Assembly (NCBI RefSeq): GCF_039524015.1
Contig: NZ_BAAAGF010000003.1
Span: 372,001 to 436,000 of the forward strand
Direction: 5' to 3'
Source: Gaetbulibacter_B jejuensis
Lineage (GTDB): Bacteria; Bacteroidota; Bacteroidia; Flavobacteriales; Flavobacteriaceae
Length of the DNA: 64,000 bases
The notes under the pieces are model-generated. The model was given only the letters and a program-made list of their open reading frames with translations. It had not been told where the DNA came from and did not search any database. The translations under genes were made by a program, and so were the position numbers. Shown here piece by piece: positions 52,848 through 60,605 of this stretch (position 1 is the first letter of the stretch; every line of letters starts with the position of its first letter).

Positions 52848-52885
52848 ATTTAACACTTAAAAACCACATAGTCAACACATCACAA
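52848..52885. repeat. 38-bp direct repeat, copy 1
   Basis: The stretch beginning ATTTAACACTTAAAAACCAC matches 54843-54880 in 35 of 38 positions. Both copies lie upstream of minus-strand genes (55 and 85 bp from the starts). Confidence 0.7.
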
Positions 52886-52932
52886 ATCAAAACCCATAAA
52901 ACACCATTAGAATATCAAGTTAAAACGCGGTT

Positions 52933-53739
52933 TTATTTTCTTTTAATATTTATAAATGGACTTTTCATTAAATAGAGAAAGGACTGTTTTTTTTCTTCTT
53001 CAAATTCAATTAAGCCATAGTTCATTTGTGCAGTAGGAATTAGTTTAAACGTTCCAAAAATTCGGTCCCAAATGATAAAAATATCTGCAAAGTTTGAGTC
53101 TGTATAAAATTGTTCTTGGTGGTGATGCACTCTATGATGATCTGGCATCACAAAGATTAAGCCTAGTGTGGTATTTAACCATTTGGGATAATTTAAATTT
53201 GAATGTTCTAAAAAGAAGAAAATGTAAACTATAAAATAGTAAAAAGCCAATGCTGTTACATCTAATCCAAAAATTCCTGCTGCTACAATATTACCGCCTT
53301 GGTAAATAATTGCGAGCTCAATAGGATGAAACCTAAATGTTGTTGAAGAGTCCATAGTTGTATCACTGTGGTGCACTCTATGCAATCGCCATAAAAGAGG
53401 AACTTTGTGCGACGCTCTATGTAACCAATATGTCGCAAAATCAAAAAGCATTACACTTAAAATTAGTTTTATCCAAAACGGTATATCAAATAAAAAGAGA
53501 AGTCCTATTTCATGAGCGTTAAGCCACTCAATACAATAGACTAAAATAGAAATGAAAAATAAGTTAATTGCAAAAAATACTATTTGAAAAAGAATGTTTT
53601 GTAATAAATGGGTTCCGCGTTTTTTGAAAGAAAAAGGGTTGTCTAACAGCTGTTCGAGCGTAAAGAAAAAAGCCAACAAACCGATTATTATATAGTTGGG
53701 ATCAACGTTTAAAATTGCATCTAAAATTTCCATTATCAT
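52933..53739 (-). CDS. sterol desaturase/fatty acid hydroxylase family membrane protein
   Basis: The 268-residue protein has four to five membrane segments and the di-iron histidine boxes: HRASHKVP near residue 108, LHRVHHSD near 120, and PDHHRVHHH near 200. An additional ATG lies two codons in; either start is fine. Members hydroxylate or desaturate sterols, carotenoids or lipids using oxygen. The substrate in this organism is unknown, but it is a complete membrane enzyme with no redox partner gene beside it. Confidence 0.88.
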   Translation of the reverse strand: MIMEILDAILNVDPNYIIIGLLAFFFTLEQLLDNPFSFKKRGTHLLQNILFQIVFFAINLFFISILVYCIEWLNAHEIGLLFLFDIPFWIKLILSVMLFDFATYWLHRASHKVPLLWRLHRVHHSDTTMDSSTTFRFHPIELAIIYQGGNIVAAGIFGLDVTALAFYYFIVYIFFFLEHSNLNYPKWLNTTLGLIFVMPDHHRVHHHQEQFYTDSNFADIFIIWDRIFGTFKLIPTAQMNYGLIEFEEEKKQSFLYLMKSPFINIKRK

Positions 53740-53837
53740 TAGGTTTTATCAGCTTATAACTAGCGTTTTTACTACATGCTACATCTTGCTTTCAATTTTA
53801 ACTTTATTATATTTTAAAACCAGTTTAGAACAGTTGA

Positions 53838-54758
53838 TTACTTATACATCCAGTTTGTTAAAATATCTGCTATTTCCTTTCCGACTTCAGCCGATAAGCG
53901 CCTTGATAATTCTGAGTCAGTCAGTAATTCAGTTTTGCTTAAATCTGTACGAATTAAAAAATCATGTAAGCGTATTAAAATATCACTACCTTTTGAATCA
54001 ATTATTGACTTTGCTGCTTTATAAAGTTGCATTTGATACCACTCATAATTTTGAGGCGTGAGTTTTTGAACATATTTCTCTTCGAAATCTTTCAGAGTTT
54101 TATATTCAGCCATTCTATCACCAGACTGCAAAACAAATTCTGGATAGGTATTCATTAAGTCAAATAAAGAATTTTGTTGTTCATTTATAAATGAATACAT
54201 ACTCATTGTAGCAAACAGTTCTTGCAACCACTTTCTTTGCGGCTTAGTGCCTTCTTTAAAATGATAAAGGTGAGCCAACTCGTGTATTGCTAAAGTTTCT
54301 CGATAAAATAGGTCCAAATTAATAGTTTCACCATAAACTGGTTTTAATGTAGCCCAATACTGTTTAGGTAATTGAGTAATCATTTTTTCAACTTCTTGTG
54401 AAACTATTGACTTATCAAGTCCTAGTATTATATTTCCTTTTCCTGCTTGTGGCAATCCTGGTGGAGGAAAATATGCATGTTTATTCCACTTTTTATTTTC
54501 TATAAACAGAACAGCAAAATCTAATTCGGTTTGAAAAATTTTATCAAAATACAGCTTTGCGTTGTTTAAATGACTTAAAGTCTCTGTTGTAGTATTAATG
54601 GAATCATTAGAAACCAAAGTTTTAAAAGAATATTTAGTTTGCAACTCTATTAACCCATCATGAATAGAAGTGTCAATCCACGATTCTTGGGCTTGTAATT
54701 GAGTTGTTACACAACATATTAAAACTACTGTCCAAATGAATAAGATGGGTGTTCTCAT
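53838..54758 (-). CDS. secreted gluzincin-like metallopeptidase-fold protein
   Basis: The 306-residue product has a signal peptide (FIWTVVLICCVTTQLQAQ) and a zinc-peptidase pattern: TLAIHELAHLYHFKEG near residue 163, that is HExxH, followed by WLQELFATM with a Glu 17 positions after the second His, as expected for the third ligand in the gluzincin/peptidase MA group. The spacing is slightly shorter than in M1 enzymes. It may be an active peptidase or a relative. No processing substrate is visible. The 38-bp repeat lies upstream. Confidence 0.75.
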   Translation of the reverse strand: MRTPILFIWTVVLICCVTTQLQAQESWIDTSIHDGLIELQTKYSFKTLVSNDSINTTTETLSHLNNAKLYFDKIFQTELDFAVLFIENKKWNKHAYFPPPGLPQAGKGNIILGLDKSIVSQEVEKMITQLPKQYWATLKPVYGETINLDLFYRETLAIHELAHLYHFKEGTKPQRKWLQELFATMSMYSFINEQQNSLFDLMNTYPEFVLQSGDRMAEYKTLKDFEEKYVQKLTPQNYEWYQMQLYKAAKSIIDSKGSDILIRLHDFLIRTDLSKTELLTDSELSRRLSAEVGKEIADILTNWMYK

Positions 54759-54842
54759 GATTTCGTTTTAGATATTAAACATTAAGATTACGATTGGTTT
54801 AAACTATAAATTTATCACTACACTACTTAGATTACCGAACGA

Positions 54843-54880
54843 ATTTAACACTTAAAAACCACAAAATCAACACATAACAA
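54843..54880. repeat. 38-bp direct repeat, copy 2
   Basis: Matches 52848-52885 in 35 of 38 positions. It lies upstream of the metallopeptidase-like gene on its own side of the terminator. Confidence 0.7.
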
Positions 54881-54895
54881 TATAATACTAATAAA

Positions 54896-54919
54896 AAAAC
54901 ACCCAAGATGGGTGTTTTT
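54896..54919. terminator. terminator with AAAACACCC stem, copy 2
   Basis: AAAACACCC and GGGTGTTTT around AAGAT. No gene ends immediately at either side, so it may be a remnant. Confidence 0.85.
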
Positions 54920-55057
54920 CAGGTTGGTTAAAAAAAGCGTCAACGAAACATTTATAGCATAGGCTACAAATAGTATTTTAATGTCTTAAGGTTTTTAAAC
55001 TATTCGATTTATACATCTACAATAGAGCAATATACATACTCTCCAAACACCAAACAA

Positions 55058-55073
55058 TACGTAACGTTACGTA
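55058..55073. repeat. 16-bp palindrome, copy 2
   Basis: TACGTAACGTTACGTA, 11 bp from the terminator stem. A 32-bp stretch including it (55045-55076) is identical to 59733-59764. Confidence 0.9.
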
Positions 55074-55084
55074 GTTGAACCAAA

Positions 55085-55107
55085 AAAACACCCTACTTGG
55101 GTGTTTT
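55085..55107 (-). terminator. terminator with AAAACACCC stem, copy 3
   Basis: AAAACACCC and GGGTGTTTT, 28 bp after the stop of the beta-lactamase-like gene in the minus direction. Confidence 0.9.
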
Positions 55108-55135
55108 CACTAATTGTTTTAATGCTTATCTAACT

Positions 55136-56170
55136 CTATTCTGTTTTGTCTTTGCTTATTATTTTTTTAATTCTGCTGTTCACTATTTCCGATAGGTTCC
55201 AGTTGTAAAGTTTTGGATCGGTTGTACTGTAAAACTGTACTACCACAGCATCAATATCTTTATAGTATTTGGCAAAACTTTGATATCCTGGAACCCAACC
55301 AGAGTGTTCGTATTCATATATTGAACTATAAATGTCCTGTTCTCCTTCTTTAAATAGGGAACCATCGTTTAGGGCTCTTAAAAATGTACCTACATCTTTT
55401 GCAGTGGCTACCATACCACGTTCGTCCTCTTTTAAATCATAAGGATACCCAACATGATAACCACTCATTACATCATCAATATTGACTTCACTTAACGAGC
55501 CAAACGTATTGTTAAGTTTTAATGGCACTAGGATTTCCTCTTTTATAAATTGATAGTTTGGGTACCCTAAAGCATCGTCCATAATCTTATTGATTAACAA
55601 ATAATTGGTGTTGCAATACTCATAGTCCTCACCTGGTTTAAAATTGGCTGGTTTATCCAATATCAACGCTAAACTTTCTTCATAGCTAGTAGCTGGATTT
55701 CCCCAAAAGTTTGGCGCATCAGTAAAATTAGGAATCCCACTTCGATGCTGAATCATTAATCGTAAAGTTATTTTATCGGCATTTTCAATTCGTCCTACAA
55801 GTTCTGGTAGGTAATCTGCAATGGTTTTGTCCAATGAAAGCCTACCATCGTTCACCAACTTAGTAACAGCAACAGCATCATACAACTTGCTAATACTAGC
55901 TATTTTAAAAAGTGCATTGGGTTTAGCTGGTATTTTAGTATCTCTATTGTGCCAACCAGAAGCAAAATACTGAGGTGGCTTGTTGGCTTGGTCTACATAC
56001 ACAACCATTCCATCAAAGCCATGACCTATGGCTTCGTCTAGCTGTTCTTGAACCGTATTTGGTAATGGAAGTATCCAAGCTTTTACCAAAAGCCATGGCA
56101 CAAAAAACAATGAGGTTACTGTACCAACAAGTAAAATGACCCTAAGTATTATGGTTTTCTTTTTGCTCAT
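55136..56170 (-). CDS. serine hydrolase of the beta-lactamase/PBP (class C) family
   Basis: The 344-residue protein has an N-terminal membrane segment (ILLVGTVTSLFFVPWLLV), so it is anchored with the domain outside the cytoplasm. The fold matches class C beta-lactamase-related esterases: SISKLYDAV with the SxxK nucleophile near residue 93, YCNTNYLLI with YxN near 196, and a C-terminal GWVPGYQSF where HxG is often found. Such proteins include esterases, D-aminopeptidases and PBP4-like enzymes; real beta-lactamase activity is not implied. Single gene. Confidence 0.88.
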   Translation of the reverse strand: MSKKKTIILRVILLVGTVTSLFFVPWLLVKAWILPLPNTVQEQLDEAIGHGFDGMVVYVDQANKPPQYFASGWHNRDTKIPAKPNALFKIASISKLYDAVAVTKLVNDGRLSLDKTIADYLPELVGRIENADKITLRLMIQHRSGIPNFTDAPNFWGNPATSYEESLALILDKPANFKPGEDYEYCNTNYLLINKIMDDALGYPNYQFIKEEILVPLKLNNTFGSLSEVNIDDVMSGYHVGYPYDLKEDERGMVATAKDVGTFLRALNDGSLFKEGEQDIYSSIYEYEHSGWVPGYQSFAKYYKDIDAVVVQFYSTTDPKLYNWNLSEIVNSRIKKIISKDKTE

Positions 56171-56402
56171 AGTAGTATGTGTTAGTGTTAGTTATTTACA
56201 CTTGCAAAAGTCTATTACTTTGGTAAGAATTAAAATTAATAATTCCTGAATTGTTAAATGGGTTTGATGAAATGTAGTAAAAGCCTAATCCTTTGTAATT
56301 TACCTATCAGGTTCACACAACCTTCTATTACGGTTTAAAAGTTACTATATTTTTTAATTTAGATTGAGTTTTTACAATTATGGTAAAAAATAGTGTTAGT
56401 CG

Positions 56403-56909
56403 TTATTTTTCTCGATCAAGAGTCATTTCAAAAAATTGGTTCCAGTTTTGTCCTATTTTATATTCTCCTGTTTCGTACCACTGTTCTTTCTCATTTTGCC
56501 ATATAATATATCGAGTATTTTCAGTAGGATACCAATACAATTTGTTTTCAATTATTTCAGCCTTAAACTCTGCATTCAGTCCGCTTGGTAAGTATGAACG
56601 AAATACATAATTACCCTTAATTTTATCATAAGTTAAAATAGCAAGAGCATTATGGACAACCTTCCCTTTCGATAGTCCTTTTCCTTCAATAAGTACAGCT
56701 GTTGAGTCTAACTTAAACTCTATTCTTTCAGTTTGGTCAAATTCTGATTTTCCATGTCTTCCCATCATCCAACCAGTTCCTTTCCAGTTTCCTACCATAA
56801 ATTGTAATTCTTTTATTTTAGCTTTAGAAATGGAGTCTGTTTCAGACGTTTGAGAAAACCCTACTATTGAGGTTAGAAAAGTTAAAGTAACTACTAGGTA
56901 AATTTTCAT
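56403..56909 (-). CDS. secreted DUF1579-like protein
   Basis: ATG 56909 gives 168 residues and puts a signal peptide first (YLVVTLTFLTSIVGFSQ); an upstream in-frame ATG adds seven residues. The pattern LQFMVGNWKGTGWMMG, then LDSTAVLIEGKGL, NALAILTYDKIKGNYVFRSY and YWYPTENTRYIIW, fits the lipocalin-like DUF1579 group. It may bind a small hydrophobic ligand. Ligand and role unknown. A terminator is found behind the next gene and not directly here. Confidence 0.78.
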   Translation of the reverse strand: MKIYLVVTLTFLTSIVGFSQTSETDSISKAKIKELQFMVGNWKGTGWMMGRHGKSEFDQTERIEFKLDSTAVLIEGKGLSKGKVVHNALAILTYDKIKGNYVFRSYLPSGLNAEFKAEIIENKLYWYPTENTRYIIWQNEKEQWYETGEYKIGQNWNQFFEMTLDREK

Positions 56910-56976
56910 ATTTGTTTTTTTAGTTAACATTTACTCAATAAAGATATGATTTTTAAACGATTAAAGTTCAAAATAA

Positions 56977-56999
56977 AAAACACCCTTGTTGGGTGTTTT
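56977..56999. terminator. terminator with AAAACACCC stem, copy 4
   Basis: AAAACACCC and GGGTGTTTT around TTGTT, 34 bp after the DUF1330 gene stop in the minus direction. Next to it, GATGTGTTTTGGTTAAC is shared with 58400-58416. Confidence 0.9.
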
Positions 57000-57033
57000 G
57001 ATGTGTTTTGGTTAACAGTTTTTGCAAGGTTTA

Positions 57034-57462
57034 CTAAATGTAATTTTTTATTTCATTTGATGGTAGTAATCTAGAATCTTCCAATGCTGCTATTCGGTGT
57101 CCTGCGTTTTTAAGGTAATCCGGATTCTGAGCAAATTCCATAAACTTCAAAACAGATTCGTGTTCTACTAGCAAAATTGCATCCCATTTTTCAGATTCGG
57201 GTCCAATAAGGAAATTTAGGCTCCTTCCAAAATAGACAATTCTACTTCCCGCTTTCTCTAATTCAGGTAGAGTACTTTTTATATACAATTGATAGGCTTC
57301 TTCGCCGCTGATTTCAGTGTTAGGCTTTAATTTATCTATACCTGAATAATCAGCAGTCACCCTAAATTTCAGTAAGTTCAACATCAGAACTTTTCCTTTG
57401 TCCTTGAAATTTTTATAGAACTCTTTTCCAGCTTCAAGACTTGCATCAAGGTATTTACTCAT
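57034..57462 (-). CDS. DUF1330-type protein
   Basis: I start it at ATG 57462 (142 residues); a GTG 13 codons upstream is possible. The part GKVLMLNLLKFRVTADYSG, the GEEAYQLYIKSTLPELEKAG segment, WDAILLVEHESVLKFMEFAQ and HRIAALEDSRLLP fit the dimeric alpha-beta barrel of DUF1330 proteins. No leader is present. The biochemical role of the family is not known. It is a lone gene between repeats and is probably accessory. Confidence 0.83.
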   Translation of the reverse strand: MSKYLDASLEAGKEFYKNFKDKGKVLMLNLLKFRVTADYSGIDKLKPNTEISGEEAYQLYIKSTLPELEKAGSRIVYFGRSLNFLIGPESEKWDAILLVEHESVLKFMEFAQNPDYLKNAGHRIAALEDSRLLPSNEIKNYI

Positions 57463-57533
57463 ATTTTTCTCAATTTCTAGTGACTGTTTCAAATTATCCA
57501 CAAGTTAATTTTAATTATCTAAAATCAACAGTT

Positions 57534-57583
57534 AAGCGAAGTCAATCTTTAAAAATTAAAAAACTGTTAATAACGTTACGCAG
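57534..57583. repeat. 50-bp direct repeat, copy 1
   Basis: Begins AAGCGAAGTCAATCTTTAAA and ends in TAACGTTACGCAG, a decayed half of the palindrome. It matches 58311-58360 in 42 of 50 positions. Lies 72 bp upstream of the DUF1330 start. Confidence 0.7.
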
Positions 57584-57710
57584 CCCAAACCAACAAAAGC
57601 TTCAAATTAAACCTGTTATATAATCTAAAAAAAGTAAGCAATAACAAACTATTACACATTACCTTTTTTAGCAAACGTTATATATTCTTTTGATACTGCT
57701 TAATTAGGTC

Positions 57711-58241
57711 CTAACGCTTTTGGTCAACCATTTTCCAATAAACTTCATAAAAATCTTTCTTTTCTGGATTGTGGTGTTTTATCAATTCTCCAAAGCGGTT
57801 AGTTATTGCGATTTTTTCTTCAGTTTGTTCCGTCAAAACGTCTCTTTCTTTTTCATCTAATATCATAACAGATGCGTAAATATGTTTCCATTCCTCTAGT
57901 CCGTTTGTAAAAACTGTATATTTTTTTCCGTTTGACAAAAGGTCTATATTATTCCACATTAGTATTGGGTGATTTCTGTTACTCGGAAAAATTTCCTTAT
58001 CCCATTTCCCAAATTTATCATACATCACTTTATGAGTGTAAAAAGCAGAATATACACACTCATATCTAATTTCATTAATTTCTGTAGTGTCTTTTCCATT
58101 TACAGCAACATATTTTTCATTCAAAATTTCCGTATACTTATTCTTGTAAATTTCTGGACATTTCTCTTCCCTAATTACCGTTTTAGATGAAGAACAACTA
58201 AAAAAAATAGAAAGTATGATTGTTATGTATATACCTTTCAT
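57711..58241 (-). CDS. small lipoprotein of unknown function
   Basis: The product of 176 residues has a lipobox FFSCSSS near residue 15. The mature domain has Cys residues (EEKCPEIYKNKY and RYECVYSAFYTHK), several aromatic positions (WNNIDLLSNGKKYTVFTNG), and no family that I recognise. It ends with KKDFYEVYWKMVDQ. Its neighbours on both sides are long intergenic stretches with repeats, which fits a recently moved accessory gene. No operon partner. Confidence 0.7.
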   Translation of the reverse strand: MKGIYITIILSIFFSCSSSKTVIREEKCPEIYKNKYTEILNEKYVAVNGKDTTEINEIRYECVYSAFYTHKVMYDKFGKWDKEIFPSNRNHPILMWNNIDLLSNGKKYTVFTNGLEEWKHIYASVMILDEKERDVLTEQTEEKIAITNRFGELIKHHNPEKKDFYEVYWKMVDQKR

Positions 58242-58310
58242 AGACTTGGTTCTAATATTTGCTAACTCTTTAAAATATATAGATTGCTTTTATAATCTGT
58301 AGTGAGCGCT

Positions 58311-58360
58311 AAGCGAAGTTAACCTTTAAAAATTAAAAATCTATACGTAACGTTACGTAG
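58311..58360. repeat. 50-bp direct repeat, copy 2
   Basis: Begins AAGCGAAGTTAACCTTTAAA and includes the intact palindrome. It matches 57534-57583 in 42 of 50 positions, 70 bp upstream of the small lipoprotein start, the same distance as the other copy. Confidence 0.75.
58344..58359. repeat. 16-bp palindrome, copy 3
   Basis: TACGTAACGTTACGTA, 15 bp from the terminator stem. Confidence 0.9.
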
Positions 58361-58374
58361 TTTTTGAGCAAAAA

Positions 58375-58398
58375 AAAACACCCAATAAGGGTGTATTT
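58375..58398 (-). terminator. terminator with AAAACACCC stem, copy 5
   Basis: AAAACACCC and GGGTGT pair around AATAA, with a TATTTT tail on the plus strand, so only the inner six pairs are perfect. Confidence 0.8.
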
Positions 58399-58409
58399 TG
58401 ATGTGTTTT

Positions 58410-58551
58410 GGTTAACGGTTAAGTGTATGAGAGTGTGTATTGGTAAAGACTTTTCAAGCACATGATAAGCTAAAAAATTCGGCAGGGATTTTAAAGATAA
58501 GCCTGCAATAGCGATTGTTTACCAACATTAGCTTTAGTACTTCGTTTAACC
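58410..58551. repeat. nested inverted repeat abutting a stop codon
   Basis: Outer arms GGTTAA (58410-58415) and TTAACC (58546-58551) and inner arms TTGGTAAA (58440-58447) and TTTACCAA (58518-58525). The outer arm ends 1 bp from the stop codon of the lipoprotein gene at 58553. The shape (two separated pairings, 142 bp) resembles cassette recombination sites, but core motifs of known attC sites are not clear. Confidence 0.6.
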
Positions 58552-58552
58552 C

Positions 58553-59559
58553 TTAATTTACTTCAATGTAAACACTATTTAATAGGTTGAAAGGATTTTC
58601 ATCTAGAATTAATTCTTCCTCATTGTTAATCAATAATTTATTTGGACCTAAATTAGCAGAAGTTAATTCTCTAACTATAACATAGACATCACCATTAACA
58701 GCTTTTAAATCTATGATATGCGATTCAAAACCCTCAGGTGAGACATAATAAGATTCATTGTTTTTTAAAATTTCTCTTCGGGAACTATAAGGATTATTAT
58801 CAATGTGAAATGCTACAGTATAAATATCACTCACATCAAAAGCCAAATTTACAATAGGTTGTTCAACAGTTGTTTCTATACCAGTTATGATATTTTTATA
58901 AAAACCTAATATATCAGAATTTCCTGTTATAGTACCGTAGGCATAAATATCATTCTCTTTTACTTTTATACCATATGCTAAATGTGAAGACTCAATAGGA
59001 ATAAAGCTATTATTTATAAAAACACCTTTTTGATTATTATTGTTTTTTGAAAAACATAAATATTATCATCAATAACTTTAATTGAAGATTGTTGATGTCT
59101 ATAAATACAATTTGAAAGAATAACTGTTTTTATACCATTTTTCCAATAAACTAAATCATAAATTGTTGGATTGGTTAAACTCTTTAAATATCCTATAAAA
59201 TACACATCATTACTATCTATTATCATATCAGTTATATAGTCTAACTCATAGCTTGGTTCCTGAAATTCTTCATTTAAGTTTGTTAAGCTACCATTTTCCC
59301 ATAGTATATATGTAGAACCACTACTTCCAAAAACATAAACATTATTATTATGAACAATAATTTTATTAGCAGTTGAAGTACTAAACCCACCATTATCTAA
59401 AGTGATTTCAGTGTTGTTTTTCCAATAAGTTGCATTACCATTTTTTTGTCCTGCAACATAGACATCAATTGTACTCTGGTTGTTGAGTTCAGAAATATCT
59501 TCACTATTACTACAATTAATAAAAAATAGTGCCAAAACAACTAAAACTAATTTTTTCAT
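58553..59559 (-). pseudogene. lipoprotein gene interrupted by one frameshift
   Basis: From ATG 59559 the protein starts with a lipobox LFFINC (near residue 16) and runs to a stop at 59014. In the next frame the same kind of sequence continues to the stop at 58553. Adding one base to the T6 tract at 59043-59048 (A6 in the coding strand) restores a single protein of about 335 residues through VFQKNNNNQKGVFINNSF. The product shows repeated phrases such as VYVFGSSGSTYILWENG and DVYFIGYLKS with VYWKNGIKT, as in propeller-like secreted proteins. Real mutation or sequence error both possible. Function unknown. Confidence 0.8.
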
Positions 59560-59745
59560 AAGAAACTTGTTTTTAAGTTTATGTAATATAGATGCATATT
59601 TCATCAAATGGTTGCGTTCATCTTTTAACAATAACTAGTTAAATTAATGAATTTGAAGTATTAAGCCTACTTTAAACATATGAATTAAATTATAATTATC
59701 CACTTCAAAACATAGCAATATAGCCAACTTAAAAACACCAAACAA

Positions 59746-59761
59746 TACGTAACGTTACGTA
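59746..59761. repeat. 16-bp palindrome, copy 4
   Basis: TACGTAACGTTACGTA, 13 bp from the terminator stem. Part of the 32-bp identity with 55045-55076. Confidence 0.9.
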
Positions 59762-59774
59762 GTTTTTAAGCAAA

Positions 59775-59799
59775 AAAAACACCCAATAAGGGTGTTTTT
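59775..59799 (-). terminator. terminator with AAAACACCC stem, copy 6
   Basis: AAAAACACCC and GGGTGTTTTT around AATAA, 21 bp after the redoxin lipoprotein stop in the minus direction. Confidence 0.9.
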
Positions 59800-59820
59800 A
59801 ATACTTTAAGTAATAATTAA

Positions 59821-60594
59821 CTATTGTTTCATTTGCTTTAAAAAAGCAGTAAGATCACTAGGTTCTGCGCGTTTTCTATAGTCAGAATCTAAAAAGGCAT
59901 AGCGTATAGTTCCATCAGTATCTATAATATACGTTGCTGCTAGTGGTAACTCGTTAGAGTCGTCACCATTGTGTTTGTTAAGGTCAAACTTTTGGTTATA
60001 AATTTTTGCTACTTCATCGGTAAGTTTAAAAACTACACCATACTCTTTCGCAACACCATTACCTATATCGCTTAGGACTTCAAACTCTAAATGGTTTTTT
60101 TCACTTGTGCTTATCGATTGGTCTGGTAACTCTGGTGTAATAGCTAGCAGATTAGCTCCTTGTGCTTTTATGTTTGGTAATTCTTCTTGCAAATAGCGCA
60201 AATTGATGTTACAGTAAGGACACCATCCGCCTCTATACCATACCAATACTACTGGTCCTTTAGCAAGATAATCTTGCAATGCTACTTCAGTGCCTACTGC
60301 ATTTTTAAGCGTAAAAGTAGGTGCTGCATCGCCTACTTGCTTAGCGTTGTCTAATATTCCTGACTCTAATACAGCATCTAAACCATCTTTATAAATAGCT
60401 TTGGTTTTATCATCTGCTTGTTTACTAAAATTTGATTTACGAGCTTCAAGAGCTTCTGTTTGCGTAGGTGTTAGTTCTTCCATAGTGGCTTGTGGTGTTT
60501 CTGTTGTTGACTTTTCGTCTTTTTTTTGTTCTGTTTTACAAGAAAACGTTAAACTCATTACCAAGCATAGGCTTAGTGTTTTTAAAATGTTCAT
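59821..60594 (-). CDS. peroxiredoxin-like redoxin lipoprotein (WCPYC)
   Basis: I start it at ATG 60594 (257 residues), where a lipoprotein leader fits: LCLVMSLTFSC near residue 20. After a charged linker rich in Thr and Glu, an AhpC/TSA-type thioredoxin fold (about 85-255) has VGDAAPTFTLKNAVG, VLVWYRGGWCPYCNINLRYL with the active Cys pair, and AATYIIDTDGTIRYAF. It is likely a membrane-attached thiol peroxidase or reductase outside the cytoplasm. A gene for a four-helix membrane protein lies 11 bp upstream and probably forms an operon with it. Confidence 0.88.
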   Translation of the reverse strand: MNILKTLSLCLVMSLTFSCKTEQKKDEKSTTETPQATMEELTPTQTEALEARKSNFSKQADDKTKAIYKDGLDAVLESGILDNAKQVGDAAPTFTLKNAVGTEVALQDYLAKGPVVLVWYRGGWCPYCNINLRYLQEELPNIKAQGANLLAITPELPDQSISTSEKNHLEFEVLSDIGNGVAKEYGVVFKLTDEVAKIYNQKFDLNKHNGDDSNELPLAATYIIDTDGTIRYAFLDSDYRKRAEPSDLTAFLKQMKQ

Positions 60595-60605
60595 GGTGAT
60601 AGTGT

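Larger units (their letters stand above)
54759..55135. other. 377-bp intergenic stretch with repeats and terminators, no gene
   Basis: Holds, in order: copy 2 of the 38-bp repeat (54843-54880), a terminator (54896-54919), a GGTTGGTTAAAA stretch with GTCAAC that resembles 50475-50495, palindrome copy 2 (55058-55073) and a second terminator (55085-55107). I see no open frame of convincing composition. The two terminators within 190 bp suggest that a gene once lay between them. Confidence 0.7.
58242..58552. other. 311-bp intergenic stretch with palindrome, terminator and nested inverted repeat, no gene
   Basis: Contains the 50-bp repeat copy 2 (58311-58360) with palindrome copy 3, a terminator (58375-58398), and a nested inverted repeat that runs up to the stop of the broken lipoprotein gene (58410-58551). 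No plausible frame is seen. Confidence 0.75.

Noticed and set aside
45700..59800. Classical integron cassette array
   Set aside because: No intI-type integrase in the window, and the inverted repeats do not show clear attC core motifs. I only claim a cassette-like organisation.
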